NCBI GenBank assembly: GCA_014584705.1
Contig: JACTMJ010000005.1
Coordinates: 1 to 64,000 of the forward strand
Length of the DNA: 64,000 nt
From: Acidobacteriota bacterium
Lineage (GTDB): Bacteria > Acidobacteriota > Terriglobia > Bryobacterales > Bryobacteraceae
Direction: 5' to 3'
Part shown: piece after piece, positions 36,369 through 45,424 of the stretch
Layout of the letters: each line of letters begins with the position of its first letter
Position numbering within the stretch: position 1 is the stretch's first letter
The notes under the pieces: model-generated
Seen by the model: only the letters and a program-made list of their open reading frames with translations
What the model was told of the DNA's origin: nothing
Database searches by the model: none
Program-made: the position numbers and the translations under genes

Positions 36369-37798
36369 ACCCGCTTTCTCCTTCCTGCCCCGTCCGCTTT
36401 CGTGCGGGGTTTGGCCGCAAGCGATTTCTGGATCTCTTCGAGTTTATAGCGCTGATACTGTTCGTTCAGTCCCTCAAAGAGCAGATCCCCAACCAGCTTC
36501 GCTCCGGCGGGCATCGGGTGAATGTAATCCCCTCCTACCAGACGCGGCGTCTTCTTGTACCATTTCGCCATTGTACCCGCGCCGCCCATGGCTTCATACG
36601 TGTTGAAAAACGCTACCTTCATCTCGCCCGCCACCTTCTCCTGGATGCGGACAATGTCGGGAATCGTTTCCGGCGTGACAATTTCGCCGGATTCGCCGCG
36701 GATGCCGCGGTCCATCGGGCTCATGATGAGAATCGCGCTGTTCGGTACGGCATCGCGCACCCGCCCAATGAGGCGGCGCAACTCCGCTTCCAGGTATTTG
36801 GTGACGAAGGATCCATAGACACTCTCATTGGTGCCGTAGTTGATCACCACCAGTTGGGGGTCCGCGGCGCGCAACTGCTGGCTCCAATGCGCCGCATCCA
36901 TATTGCGAGACAACGTCGTCGTGTTGGCGCCATTTAATCCGAGGCTGGAATAGATGATCCCTGGGCGGCTGCGCGAGAACTCCATCCCAAACACGCGTAC
37001 ATTCCCGGAACTCACCCGGAGAGAGACTTCTCCCGTTCCCGGTGGAATGGCGTAGCTCTCCGCGCTGGGCGTGCTTTGCTCGGCGTCCGTCGCCGTCTCC
37101 GCGATTCGCTGCCCATTCGCGGCCAATGCGAAACTGCCGCCCCCCGGCTGCCTTTGAAAATAGACCCGTACATGGGTTTGGCTGTGGTCCTGTAAGGTAA
37201 CCACCGAGTACGCACCGGGATGCCCTTCAAAGCTCACGCCACCAAGACCATACTTGCCGTCTCCCTTCATTCCCAAGGTGGGCGACACCACATTCCAGCC
37301 CGAAGCGCGAATATGAATGCCGCGGTGATGATACCAACCCCAGGGCGGTGCAATCAGGTTGAAGCCATAACCCCCGTTGCCGAACCGCGACTGTAGCCTC
37401 TCCCTGATGTCCGCGGTGATTAGATCGGCGGTTGTTGGCGAATCTCCATAGTGCAGAATGTGAATTCGTTTCTTCAGTTGTCCCGATTCCGCCCGTTGGA
37501 GCGCCGCGAAAAACGGGTCCAGGCTTCCGCTCGGGTCAATGAGCGGGAAGCGCTGTTCTCGGGCAAGGAGCGCGGCAAGCGGGGAAAGGGGGTCCGCCAC
37601 TTCCGTGCCGAAATGGAACTCCCGGTCCTCCAGCACGTCGAAAACGCGCCGAAACTCGGAAAGGGAAAGCGCCTGTGCGTTGGGGCCGCCGGTGAATGGC
37701 AGCAGCTGCACGAAGAGAAGTGTCGCCAGCAGTACGGTGGCGGCCGAACCAGGAACTCCCGCAATACGGGGGAGATGGAGCATCCGGATGGCGCGCAT
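36365..37798 (-). CDS. exported SGNH/GDSL hydrolase-like protein (2)
   Basis: A 477-residue homologue of the neighbouring SGNH protein, with the same domain order. A membrane anchor lies at the N-terminus (ATVLLATLLFVQLLPFTG). Block I is IHILHYGDSPTTADLI (Ser120), block III VVINYGTNESVYG and block V GDYIHPMPAGAKLVGDLL. The ATG at 37798 is the first ATG after the MBOAT gene; the frame stays open back into that gene, so a longer N-terminus with a non-ATG start is possible. The two paralogues probably arose by tandem duplication. Confidence 0.82.
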   Translation of the reverse strand: MRAIRMLHLPRIAGVPGSAATVLLATLLFVQLLPFTGGPNAQALSLSEFRRVFDVLEDREFHFGTEVADPLSPLAALLAREQRFPLIDPSGSLDPFFAALQRAESGQLKKRIHILHYGDSPTTADLITADIRERLQSRFGNGGYGFNLIAPPWGWYHHRGIHIRASGWNVVSPTLGMKGDGKYGLGGVSFEGHPGAYSVVTLQDHSQTHVRVYFQRQPGGGSFALAANGQRIAETATDAEQSTPSAESYAIPPGTGEVSLRVSSGNVRVFGMEFSRSRPGIIYSSLGLNGANTTTLSRNMDAAHWSQQLRAADPQLVVINYGTNESVYGSFVTKYLEAELRRLIGRVRDAVPNSAILIMSPMDRGIRGESGEIVTPETIPDIVRIQEKVAGEMKVAFFNTYEAMGGAGTMAKWYKKTPRLVGGDYIHPMPAGAKLVGDLLFEGLNEQYQRYKLEEIQKSLAAKPRTKADGAGRRKRV

Positions 37799-37810
37799 GA
37801 CTCTCGATAG

Positions 37811-37850
37811 CCCGGAAGCGTGCTTCCCGGCTGCTTGCTCCGCTTCCGGG
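37811..37850. repeat. inverted repeat between MBOAT and SGNH genes
   Basis: CCCGGAAGCG (37811-37820) and CGCTTCCGGG (37841-37850) are perfect reverse complements separated by 20 bases. There is no T-run. It falls in the only sizeable gap of the acylation cluster and could be an mRNA processing or stability hairpin, or simply part of a longer coding N-terminus. Confidence 0.45.
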
Positions 37851-37892
37851 AGGCTACCCGAAACCTGCTTGGTCAGTCCCTCGCCGGCCGTG

Positions 37893-39308
37893 TCAAAACT
37901 TCTGGTAAATGAAGGGGGCGGAGCCTGTGGAGGCAACGTATTGGACGGTGAAGACGAGCGCCGCGAGGGCAGCCGCCTGGATGACGGCCGGAAGGGTTTC
38001 CCAGTTTTTGAGCGCTTGCCCATACCACTGGTCTGGCACAAAATGCGCCATCACCGCAACCAACAAAGTTACCCACAGCCCCGGTGTGATGTTCGCGGTC
38101 CCCACGGTTAGAGTGCCGAGATGGGCCAAGACGGCCAGCGCGCCATCGAGAGTCTCAGCCCGGAAGAACACCCAGGCAAAGCAGACGAACACGAATGTGA
38201 GCACCCGGCCGGGGAGCAGGCGCCGCCAGGAATCCGTGGCCGCGGGCGCTCGTTCGCCCCGCCAGATCTGCCATGCGCGGGCCACCGCCAGGGCAATGCC
38301 ATGCAGGACGCCCCAGATCGCGAAGTTCCAGTTCGGGCCATGCCAGATGCCGCCCAGTGTCATCGTGATTACCAGGTTGATGTAGGTAAATCCCTTCCAC
38401 TTTGAGCGTAGGCCGGGGAGAGAGAAGTAGAGATAATCTCGCAGCCAATTGGAAAAGCTGATGTGCCACCGTCGCCAGAAATCGGCGATATCCGTGGCCG
38501 CATAAGGCTTCTTGAAATTCGCGGGAAGCTGGATACCCAGCAGCAATGCGGAGCCGATTGCGATGTCGGTATAGCCGGAGAAGTCGTAGTAGAGCTGAAA
38601 GGCGTACCCTACGATACCCAGCGCAACCTCGAAGGCGCTGTAGAGCGCGGGAAAATCGAAAGTGCGGTTGACGAGGTTTTCGCCAAGATAGTCCGCAATC
38701 AGCAACTTCTTGATGACCCCGAGGCCAATCAGGAAGAACGCCTTGCCCGCCTGGCGCTCAGCGAAAGCGATGTTCTCTCGGGAGAACTGCGTGATGAGGG
38801 AACTCACGCGCGTGATGGGTCCGGCGAGGATGGTCGGGAAGAAGGAAACCGAGGTCAGATACGAGAGATAGCTGGTGCTGGCGCGGGCGTCACGCCGGTA
38901 AATGTCGAGCGTATAGGTTAGGGCCTGGAATGCGTAGAACGAAAGCCCCAGCGGCAGCACCACCGTCCAGCCGGGGAATACGGATGCGGCTACCGGTTGC
39001 AGGGCGGGAATGGCCTGGCCGATATAGCGTACGCTGGCGAGCAGCCCGATATTCATCACGATGCTGAGAGTCACCATCAGGCGCCGAAGCCACGGCGTCG
39101 TCGAGCGTTCCAGGCCAAGCCCCAGCAGAAAATCAATCGTGGACGCGGTGGGGATCAGAAAAAGATACGCAAGATCGTAGCGGGAATAGAACAGGTAGTT
39201 CGCGAAGAGCACCACGCCGAGCGAGAGCGCTTTCCAGCGGGAAAGTGGCCAGTAGGCGAAAAACACCAGCCCCAGAAAGAGAAAATACGGAACGCCGGGT
39301 ATGGTCAT
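37893..39308 (-). CDS. MBOAT-family O-acyltransferase (AlgI-like)
   Basis: The 471-residue polytopic membrane protein has the MBOAT features YAFQLYYDFSGYTDIAIG, NFKKPYAATDIADFWRRWHIS, WLRDYLYFSLPG and GGIWHGPNWNFAIWGVLHG. His323 in the last one corresponds to the invariant His of AlgI. MBOAT proteins of this class move acyl groups across the membrane onto exported polymers. It is the first gene of a minus-strand unit with two SGNH proteins, an ACP and a KASIII-like enzyme. There are no alginate biosynthesis genes nearby, so the polymer acylated is unknown. Confidence 0.93.
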   Translation of the reverse strand: MTIPGVPYFLFLGLVFFAYWPLSRWKALSLGVVLFANYLFYSRYDLAYLFLIPTASTIDFLLGLGLERSTTPWLRRLMVTLSIVMNIGLLASVRYIGQAIPALQPVAASVFPGWTVVLPLGLSFYAFQALTYTLDIYRRDARASTSYLSYLTSVSFFPTILAGPITRVSSLITQFSRENIAFAERQAGKAFFLIGLGVIKKLLIADYLGENLVNRTFDFPALYSAFEVALGIVGYAFQLYYDFSGYTDIAIGSALLLGIQLPANFKKPYAATDIADFWRRWHISFSNWLRDYLYFSLPGLRSKWKGFTYINLVITMTLGGIWHGPNWNFAIWGVLHGIALAVARAWQIWRGERAPAATDSWRRLLPGRVLTFVFVCFAWVFFRAETLDGALAVLAHLGTLTVGTANITPGLWVTLLVAVMAHFVPDQWYGQALKNWETLPAVIQAAALAALVFTVQYVASTGSAPFIYQKF

Positions 39309-39347
39309 GCAGGGTTCGCGGACGGAATTGCCGGGCTCTTGCTCATT

Positions 39348-40373
39348 CTAGCGGCGAGGTCCGTAAGATGCGGAGACACCGTTGCGGCTGTTCGTGACGG
39401 TGAACGAACCGTCCTTGCGCGCCACCACTTTGATCCACGAAGGTTCTGTTTGCGGGGAGAGGCTCGCAATCTTCTCGTCGGCGACATTGTGAGCACCCCC
39501 ATCGAGGATGCTCTTTTGCAATTGCCAGCGGTCTTCGATGCCCGGAGCAGCCTTCACGGCGTTCCAATGGCCGGGGTCGCCGCCCTTTCTCGCGCCATTG
39601 TTCATGATAGCCACGCGCGGGCGAATCGCGTTCACCATCACGGGATTTCCCGAAGGCTTCGAGCCGTGATGCGTCGTGAGATATACGTCGATGTATCCAA
39701 TCTTATTCACCGGGCACACCAGAGAACCCTCTTCGTTCCAGAGCAAATCCCCCAGGTCGAGCGCGCGGAATCGGCCGAAGTCGAGCGCAATGCCGATCGA
39801 CATCTCGTTCTCGCTGCCATCGCCCTTCCGGACCTCGGCGTCCGTGCAACCCGCCGTCTTCGTCCCGGCGCCAGGGGCTTTCAGCGGCTTTGCAATCAAC
39901 TCCTTGCGCGCGGTGAGCACGTGTATGACGCCGCTGCCGAAAGCGAGTGTGTCGCCCGCATTGAGAACCCGATGGTTACCCTTCGCGCGAACGGCCAGAT
40001 AGCCTTCATAGGTCTTGACCGAATTGGCGGAAGTCTCCGCATTCTCGCCATGGTCAAGATAGGTGCGAATGGGCATCGTGCCGGCGAGTTGCGCAACGCC
40101 GCCAACGTGGTCCGCGTGGTAGTGCGTTGTCAGCATCCAGTCGATGCGAGAGGCGCCCGCATCCTTGGCCGCGGCCAGAATCTTCCTGGCATCGCGGTTC
40201 TCGTGGCCCGCCCAACCGGCGTCCACCAGCAACGTCTCTCCCTTGTCGGAAACGAAGAGTGTGGCCTGGCCTCCATCCACATCGATGAAGTAGATCTTGA
40301 GCTCCTGGGCGAAACTGCCCGCAATCAGGCCCAGGAAAACCGATGTCAGGATGGCGAGACGCGCGAAGACCAT
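39348..40373 (-). CDS. secreted metallo-beta-lactamase-fold protein (ComEC-type)
   Basis: The 341-residue protein has a signal peptide (FARLAILTSVFLGLIAGSFAQ) and an MBL domain. KIYFIDVDGGQATLF resembles the C-terminal hydrolase domain of ComEC, and the zinc motif is TTHYHADHVGG. Further metal ligands are likely in LDLGDL and TTHHGS. The ATG at 40373 is chosen to begin the signal peptide; the frame is open upstream without homology. It may be a phosphodiesterase or nuclease-like enzyme of the periplasm. Confidence 0.8.
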   Translation of the reverse strand: MVFARLAILTSVFLGLIAGSFAQELKIYFIDVDGGQATLFVSDKGETLLVDAGWAGHENRDARKILAAAKDAGASRIDWMLTTHYHADHVGGVAQLAGTMPIRTYLDHGENAETSANSVKTYEGYLAVRAKGNHRVLNAGDTLAFGSGVIHVLTARKELIAKPLKAPGAGTKTAGCTDAEVRKGDGSENEMSIGIALDFGRFRALDLGDLLWNEEGSLVCPVNKIGYIDVYLTTHHGSKPSGNPVMVNAIRPRVAIMNNGARKGGDPGHWNAVKAAPGIEDRWQLQKSILDGGAHNVADEKIASLSPQTEPSWIKVVARKDGSFTVTNSRNGVSASYGPRR

Positions 40374-40499
40374 GGCCGTATCGTAGCAAACTGCCGATTG
40401 ACGCCGGTCTCGTTGCAGTCCGTGCGCGTGCTCCCGGCCCCGGTGGCATATTGAACTTCTTGGGTGATGATTACGTATTCTGGTGTGGAGGGCAAGCCG

Positions 40500-40970
40500 A
40501 TGCCGTATTGCAGCCATTGCGGAAATCAGGTATGCGACGCCGACGCTTACTGCACCCGGTGCGGCGCACGGCAACCGGTGACGACGCCCAATGTGCTCGA
40601 CGACGCCTCCGCCGCGATCTCTGACCGGACTTCGGTCGTCCTCTGCTACATCCCGCTGGTCGGGTGGATCGCCGCCATTATCGTGCTTGCAACTACCCGC
40701 TTCCGCAACAATCTGGTAGTCCGGTTTCACGCGTTCCAGGGGCTCTACCTCTTCGTGGCCTGGCTTCTGGCGGACCGCGTGATTTCCCCGATCCTGCACC
40801 TGTCGATGCTGGGCTCTTTCCACGACGCGCCCGACTGGATGCTGCGCGTGGCCTTCAAGCTCGCCGAGATCCTGATTATCATCGCCGGCGTTTACATGAT
40901 GGTAAAGGCCACCGAACAGGAAAAGCTGTCCCTGCCCGTCCTGGGAGACTTGGCCGAAAAATCCCTGTAG
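40500..40970 (+). CDS. zinc-ribbon membrane protein
   Basis: The 156-residue protein starts with a double CxxC zinc ribbon (PYCSHCGNQVC and AYCTRCGARQ), followed by a DUF4870-like region. It has about three membrane segments (VVLCYIPLVGWIAAIIVLA, FQGLYLFVAWLLADRVI, AEILIIIAGVYMMVKAT). The ATG at 40500 is preceded by GGAGGG. The role is unknown. It converges on hisA with only three bases between stop codons. Confidence 0.75.
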   Translation: MPYCSHCGNQVCDADAYCTRCGARQPVTTPNVLDDASAAISDRTSVVLCYIPLVGWIAAIIVLATTRFRNNLVVRFHAFQGLYLFVAWLLADRVISPILHLSMLGSFHDAPDWMLRVAFKLAEILIIIAGVYMMVKATEQEKLSLPVLGDLAEKSL

Positions 40971-40973
40971 GCA

Positions 40974-41696
40974 CTAACGGGGCAGCAGTTCGCGCAAATC
41001 ATCGAGCGCGATGCGGCCGGTGTAAATCGCCATGCCCAAGGCGGCATTCACATTCATGTCGAGCAGCGCGCGGACATCTTCGAGTGTCGTCACTCCGCCG
41101 GCGGCGGTAATCTCGTGTCGAGTACCGGCCCGTAAGGCGGCGAACCAATCGAGATCGGTGCCCTGTAGCATTCCTTCCTTATCCACGTAGGTGCAAAGGA
41201 AGCTCGAGCAATATGGCTCCAGTTGCCGAAGCACTTCCACCGCGGTGAGCGAAGTGGATTCCTGCCAGCCGCGGACGACAATGCGGCCCTCCTTGGAATC
41301 GAGAGCGATCTGAATGCGTTCCGCCCCCACCGCACCCGCGAGGCCGCGCAGAAACTCCTCCCGAACGCCGCTTGCATCGAAGGCGGCAGTCCCCACGATC
41401 ACCTTGTCTACACCGAGCGCCACCAGCGCGCGCGCACGTTCTTCGCTTCGAACCCCGCCCCCAACGCGGATCCTTGCCCGTGTAGCCAGGTCTTCCACGA
41501 TGGCGTCGTTCTCACCCTTGCCGAGCGCGGCATCGAGGTCAATCACCTGGATCACCGGGAAGCCGGCGAAGCGTTCCAGCATCCGGTGCGGGTGATCGCC
41601 TTCAAGCGCCTTATCGCGGCCCTGCACAAGCTGCACAACCTTCCCGCCCATCAGGTCAATGCACGGGATCACGAAAGCCGAAGTTTGGATAGGCAT
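40974..41696 (-). CDS. hisA: ProFAR isomerase
   Basis: HisA converts ProFAR to PRFAR, step four of histidine synthesis. The 240-residue TIM barrel has the N-terminal IDLMGGKVVQLVQG, phosphate motifs RIRVGGGVRSEERAR and AAGGVTTLEDV, and the Asp in VIDLDAALG. It is the last gene of the his operon, nine bases after hisF. Confidence 0.95.
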   Translation of the reverse strand: MPIQTSAFVIPCIDLMGGKVVQLVQGRDKALEGDHPHRMLERFAGFPVIQVIDLDAALGKGENDAIVEDLATRARIRVGGGVRSEERARALVALGVDKVIVGTAAFDASGVREEFLRGLAGAVGAERIQIALDSKEGRIVVRGWQESTSLTAVEVLRQLEPYCSSFLCTYVDKEGMLQGTDLDWFAALRAGTRHEITAAGGVTTLEDVRALLDMNVNAALGMAIYTGRIALDDLRELLPR

Positions 41697-41705
41697 AATG
41701 GTTAT

Positions 41706-42488
41706 CTAGCGCGGAGCCATGGGCACGGACGGGCGAACCGGAACTCCTGCTTCCGTCAGAAACGTCTTGAGGTCCGCCACCGTGTAGGTTCCGTAGTGGA
41801 AAATCGAGGCGGCGAGAGCGGCGTCTGCCTTGCCGCTGGTGAGTACCTTGGCGAAGTCCTCCGGTTTGCCCGCGCCGCCCGAAGCGATCACCGGGATGTT
41901 CGTTGCGCCGGAGACCGCGGCGGTCAGCGCGCAGTCAAAGCCATCCTGCACACCATCCCGGTCCATGGAGGTCAGCAGAATCTCCCCTGCGCCAAACGCT
42001 TCGCCGCGCTGCGCCCATTCGATACAGTCGATGCCGGTGTCGTCGCGGCCGCCGCGGACGTAGATTGTCCAGCCATCGGAGTCCCGTCGCCGCCGGGCGT
42101 CAATCGCAAGCACGACGGCCTGAGATCCGAAGGCATCGCTCAACTCCCGAATCAATTCCGGTCGTCGAATAGCGGCCGTGTTGACGCTTACCTTGTCCGC
42201 CCCGGCGTGAAGAATCTTGCGAGCATCCTCGACGCTGCGGATGCCGCCACCCACCGTGAGCGGGATGAATACCTGCCGGGCCGTGCGGGCAACCACGTCC
42301 ACCATGGTGTCCCGCGCGTCGGAGGATGCCGTAATATCGAGAAAAACGAGCTCGTCGGCGCCCTGCTGATTGTAACGGTCCGCCAATTCCACCGGATCGC
42401 CGGCATCGCGAAGGTTCACGAAGTTGACACCCTTCACGACGCGGCCGTCCGTGACATCCAAACAGGGGATAATCCGTTTCGCGAGCAT
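41706..42488 (-). CDS. hisF: imidazole glycerol phosphate synthase, cyclase subunit
   Basis: HisF pairs with HisH and makes imidazole-glycerol-phosphate and AICAR. The 260-residue barrel begins [19 protein letters not shown] at 42488, with the catalytic Asp in [19 protein letters not shown] and [11 protein letters not shown] bind the phosphates. Its start overlaps the hisH stop by one base (TGATG). Confidence 0.96.
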   Translation of the reverse strand: MLAKRIIPCLDVTDGRVVKGVNFVNLRDAGDPVELADRYNQQGADELVFLDITASSDARDTMVDVVARTARQVFIPLTVGGGIRSVEDARKILHAGADKVSVNTAAIRRPELIRELSDAFGSQAVVLAIDARRRRDSDGWTIYVRGGRDDTGIDCIEWAQRGEAFGAGEILLTSMDRDGVQDGFDCALTAAVSGATNIPVIASGGAGKPEDFAKVLTSGKADAALAASIFHYGTYTVADLKTFLTEAGVPVRPSVPMAPR

Positions 42489-43084
42489 CAGTCCAACTCC
42501 ACAAAGTTCTTGATTACTTGCATGCCCACCTCTCCGGATTTCTCGGGATGAAACTGCACGCCATACACGTTCCCATCTTCGATCAGAGCGGTGTATGCCA
42601 TGCCGTAGTCGCATACCGCACCGGTGGCGGAGACGACGGGCGCGTAATAGCTATGCGCGAAGTAGACGTAAGGGTTGGCAGGGATGCTCCGCAACAACGC
42701 GCACTCCTTGCGCGCGGCAATCTGGTTCCAGCCCATGTGCGGTACGCGCAAGCGATCATCGAAACGCCGTATGACGCCCTTGAACACACCCAGTCCCTCG
42801 ACGGCGGTGTCTTCCTCGCTGCCTTCGAACAGGCTTTGAAGCCCGATGCAGATTCCGAGGAAGGGAGTGCCGCGCCGGATGAGTTCGAGAAGGCCATTGC
42901 GCAATCCCGAGGTTGAGAGGGAACGCATGATCTGGCCGTAGTGGCCCACGCCGGGAAGAAGCACCTTCGAGGCCCCATCCAGTTGCTCCGGGCGGGTGAC
43001 GATCTCATACGGAGCGCCCATCGCCGCGAGCGTGTTCTCGACGCTCCGCAAGTTCCCGGCGCCATAATCGACGATGCGAATCAC
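42488..43084 (-). CDS. hisH: imidazole glycerol phosphate synthase, glutamine amidotransferase subunit
   Basis: HisH supplies ammonia from glutamine to HisF. The 198-residue class I amidotransferase has [11 protein letters not shown], the nucleophile Cys in [16 protein letters not shown] and the catalytic His-Glu in [11 protein letters not shown]. The GTG at 43084 forms a GTGA overlap with the hisB stop and is preferred over an ATG 18 codons upstream that would lie within hisB. Confidence 0.95.
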   Translation of the reverse strand: MIRIVDYGAGNLRSVENTLAAMGAPYEIVTRPEQLDGASKVLLPGVGHYGQIMRSLSTSGLRNGLLELIRRGTPFLGICIGLQSLFEGSEEDTAVEGLGVFKGVIRRFDDRLRVPHMGWNQIAARKECALLRSIPANPYVYFAHSYYAPVVSATGAVCDYGMAYTALIEDGNVYGVQFHPEKSGEVGMQVIKNFVELD

Positions 43085-43668
43085 AGGAGTCCTTTCGTGG
43101 AAGGGAGCTGATCCTTGAGGCGCTCGTCCGTGGAACACGCGTAGCGCATCGCGCGGGCAAAGCCTTTGAAGATGGCCTCCACCTTGTGATGGTTGGAGCG
43201 GCCATAGAGCGTCTTTACGTGTACGTTCGCCAGGGCGTGCACGGAGAAGCCGTGGAAGAAGTCTTCGAGCAGCTCTGATTGCAGATCGCCCACCAGGCGC
43301 GTTCTCACTTTCGCGTCTACCACGTGGTAAGGCCGCCCCCCCAGGTCGACGGCAACCACGGCGAGCGTTTCGTCCATCGTCTGCACGAAGTAGCCCGCGC
43401 GATTGATGCCCTTCCGGTCTCCCAGCGCTTTCGCGAAGAGCTGTCCAAGCGCGATGCCCACGTCCTCAACAGTGTGATGCTGATCGACGTCGAGATCGCC
43501 CGTAGCCGTCAGCGTCAGGTCAAATCCGCCGTGTTTCGTGAACAGCTCGAGCATGTGATCGAAGAAGCGGACGCCCGTCGAAATCTCGTAGACGCCCGTG
43601 CCATCGATCGTGAGTGCACCGCGAATCTGCGTTTCCTTTGTGATGCGTTCAATGGAGGCTGTTCTCAT
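43081..43668 (-). CDS. hisB: imidazoleglycerol-phosphate dehydratase
   Basis: The 195-residue monofunctional enzyme has the metal-binding HxxxH motifs [10 protein letters not shown] and [17 protein letters not shown], a third GLKD-like region ([15 protein letters not shown]) and [14 protein letters not shown]. It lacks the histidinol-phosphatase domain found in the E. coli HisB fusion, leaving that step to another protein. An ATGA overlap couples it to the HAD gene. Confidence 0.95.
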   Translation of the reverse strand: MRTASIERITKETQIRGALTIDGTGVYEISTGVRFFDHMLELFTKHGGFDLTLTATGDLDVDQHHTVEDVGIALGQLFAKALGDRKGINRAGYFVQTMDETLAVVAVDLGGRPYHVVDAKVRTRLVGDLQSELLEDFFHGFSVHALANVHVKTLYGRSNHHKVEAIFKGFARAMRYACSTDERLKDQLPSTKGLL

Positions 43669-44345
43669 GCGTTGACCACCGGTTCCATTTCGTTGATATT
43701 GTCGATCACCGCGATCGCGCCCTCGGCCGAGAGCAGGGAACGAAGCTCCTCCGCGCGAGGGCTGCCCGCGGCGGCGATTCCGATGAATGGGACGCCAGCC
43801 CGGCGCGCGGAACGGGCATCGTCCACCGTGTCGCCCACGTAGATCAGGGGCTCGCCGGGGTACATCGCCGCAATGCGCTGGAGCCCCTCGGGATGAGGCT
43901 TCTTCTCCGCGACATCCTCGTCGCAGATCATCGGTTCAAACACGAGATCCGGAGCGAAGCGTTTGAGCGTGTGCCGGGCTTCGGCGCGTTCGCGGCCGGT
44001 GAAAACCGCAAGGCGGAATTGCGCTGCTAGCTTTTCGAGCAGACCGTCGCGCGCGATCCAGGTTTCGCGAAGAATGAGGCCATCGTAGCTCTCGCCCAGA
44101 AAGCGGCGCTGGAACTCTTCGACGACGGCCTCGTAACTCACCGTGATGCCCCGGTCCTGGCTGATGCGGTGGGAAAGCGCCCAGTCGTTGTTCCAACCGC
44201 CGGCGTTCTTGTACGCCTGAATCTCCTCGAAGGGGAGCGGGGCTGCGGTGAAATGTTCCACCGTCTGGCGGATTGCTTCGCGGTACGATGCGCCCACATC
44301 GACGAGCACCCCGTCCATGTCGAACACCAGAAGGCCGCGGCTCAC
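43665..44345 (-). CDS. HAD-family phosphatase, candidate histidinol-phosphate phosphatase
   Basis: The 226-residue HAD IA protein has motif [12 protein letters not shown] with the nucleophile Asp, the motif II-like VFTGRER, a Lys in AEKKPHP (motif III) and motif [15 protein letters not shown]. It is locked into the his operon by four-base overlaps on both sides (GTGA with hisC, ATGA with hisB). Because hisB lacks a phosphatase domain and no other HolPase is in the operon, histidinol-phosphate is the likely substrate. This is inference from context, not from residues. A phosphoglycolate-phosphatase-like role is the alternative. Confidence 0.85.
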   Translation of the reverse strand: MSRGLLVFDMDGVLVDVGASYREAIRQTVEHFTAAPLPFEEIQAYKNAGGWNNDWALSHRISQDRGITVSYEAVVEEFQRRFLGESYDGLILRETWIARDGLLEKLAAQFRLAVFTGRERAEARHTLKRFAPDLVFEPMICDEDVAEKKPHPEGLQRIAAMYPGEPLIYVGDTVDDARSARRAGVPFIGIAAAGSPRAEELRSLLSAEGAIAVIDNINEMEPVVNA

Positions 44346-45424
44346 GCCAGCACCTCTCGAAGCGCCACGAGAAAACGGTCCATCTGATCTCTGGTGCCAA
44401 TGGTGACGCGAACAGCACCGGGGATCTCGTGACCTCGATCGCGGACCAGGATGCCGCGTTCGCGCATGCCTTTCACCACGCGTTCCGCCCGATCCCCGAG
44501 ATCCATCAGAATGAAGTTGCCGTCGCTCGGGAAATAGCGGATCTTCAGCTTCTCGAGACCCACTTCGGTTAGCTGCCTTGCGGCCAGCACTTCCGTGACG
44601 TAACCCGTGATGAATTCCTGATCCTGGATGGCGATGCGCGCCGTGGCCGCGGCCACCGCATTCACGCTGTAGGGCGATTGTCCTTTGCGCAGAAGGGCGG
44701 CGTTGGCCGGTTGGGTGAAGAGGCAGCCGATGCGCAATCCGGCAAGCCCGTAGACTTTCGAGAACGTGCGGGAGACGAACAGATTGGAATAGTCCTTGAT
44801 CAGCGGGAGCGCCGTCACGCCGCAGAACTCGTAATACGCTTCGTCGATCAGTACAGCCGCGTTCCCGGCGCGTTGGAGAATCTGCTCGATCGCCTTCAGA
44901 GAGATCGCCCCGCCCGTCGGATTGTTGGGGTTCGCGATCATGATGAGGCGCGTGCTCGCGGAGATCGATTCCAGCACCTGCTCCAGCGGGAATGCGAGTG
45001 TGTCCGGATTGTAGTCGAGAGCGAATACTTCAGCTCCCGCCACCTCCGCATAGAAGCGGTACATCGCATACGCGGGCTGCAGAATGAGGCATTCCTGGCC
45101 GTCGTCGAGGTAAGTGTTCACCAATACCTGGATCGCCTCGTCGGTGCCGTTCGTGAGCACTAGCGATTCTTCTTCGACGCCGAAGAAAGCGGCCAGATCC
45201 CGGCGGGTCTCCGAATACTCCGGATAAGCGGGCAGACTGCACACGTTCAAGCTGGTGGCCAAAAACTCGCGCACCTTGGGCGAGCAGCCAAGAGTGTTCT
45301 CATTGAAATCGAGCCGAAGCAGTTCCTGACGTCCCCCCGTGGGAGGGCGGTAAGGCGCCATGCTGTCGATTGCGCGCCTTGCTTTCGGGCGTGCATCGCC
45401 GTTGTTGCGAATAGTCTCAGCCAT
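44342..45424 (-). CDS. hisC: histidinol-phosphate aminotransferase
   Basis: HisC is a PLP-dependent fold I aminotransferase of 360 residues with LDFNENTLGCSP, NPNNPTGG, the internal Lys in SRTFSKVYGLAGLRIG and a C-terminal VRVTIGTRDQMDRFL. The start at 45424 overlaps the hisD stop by eight bases; the frame is open nine codons further but inside hisD. Confidence 0.94.
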   Translation of the reverse strand: MAETIRNNGDARPKARRAIDSMAPYRPPTGGRQELLRLDFNENTLGCSPKVREFLATSLNVCSLPAYPEYSETRRDLAAFFGVEEESLVLTNGTDEAIQVLVNTYLDDGQECLILQPAYAMYRFYAEVAGAEVFALDYNPDTLAFPLEQVLESISASTRLIMIANPNNPTGGAISLKAIEQILQRAGNAAVLIDEAYYEFCGVTALPLIKDYSNLFVSRTFSKVYGLAGLRIGCLFTQPANAALLRKGQSPYSVNAVAAATARIAIQDQEFITGYVTEVLAARQLTEVGLEKLKIRYFPSDGNFILMDLGDRAERVVKGMRERGILVRDRGHEIPGAVRVTIGTRDQMDRFLVALREVLA

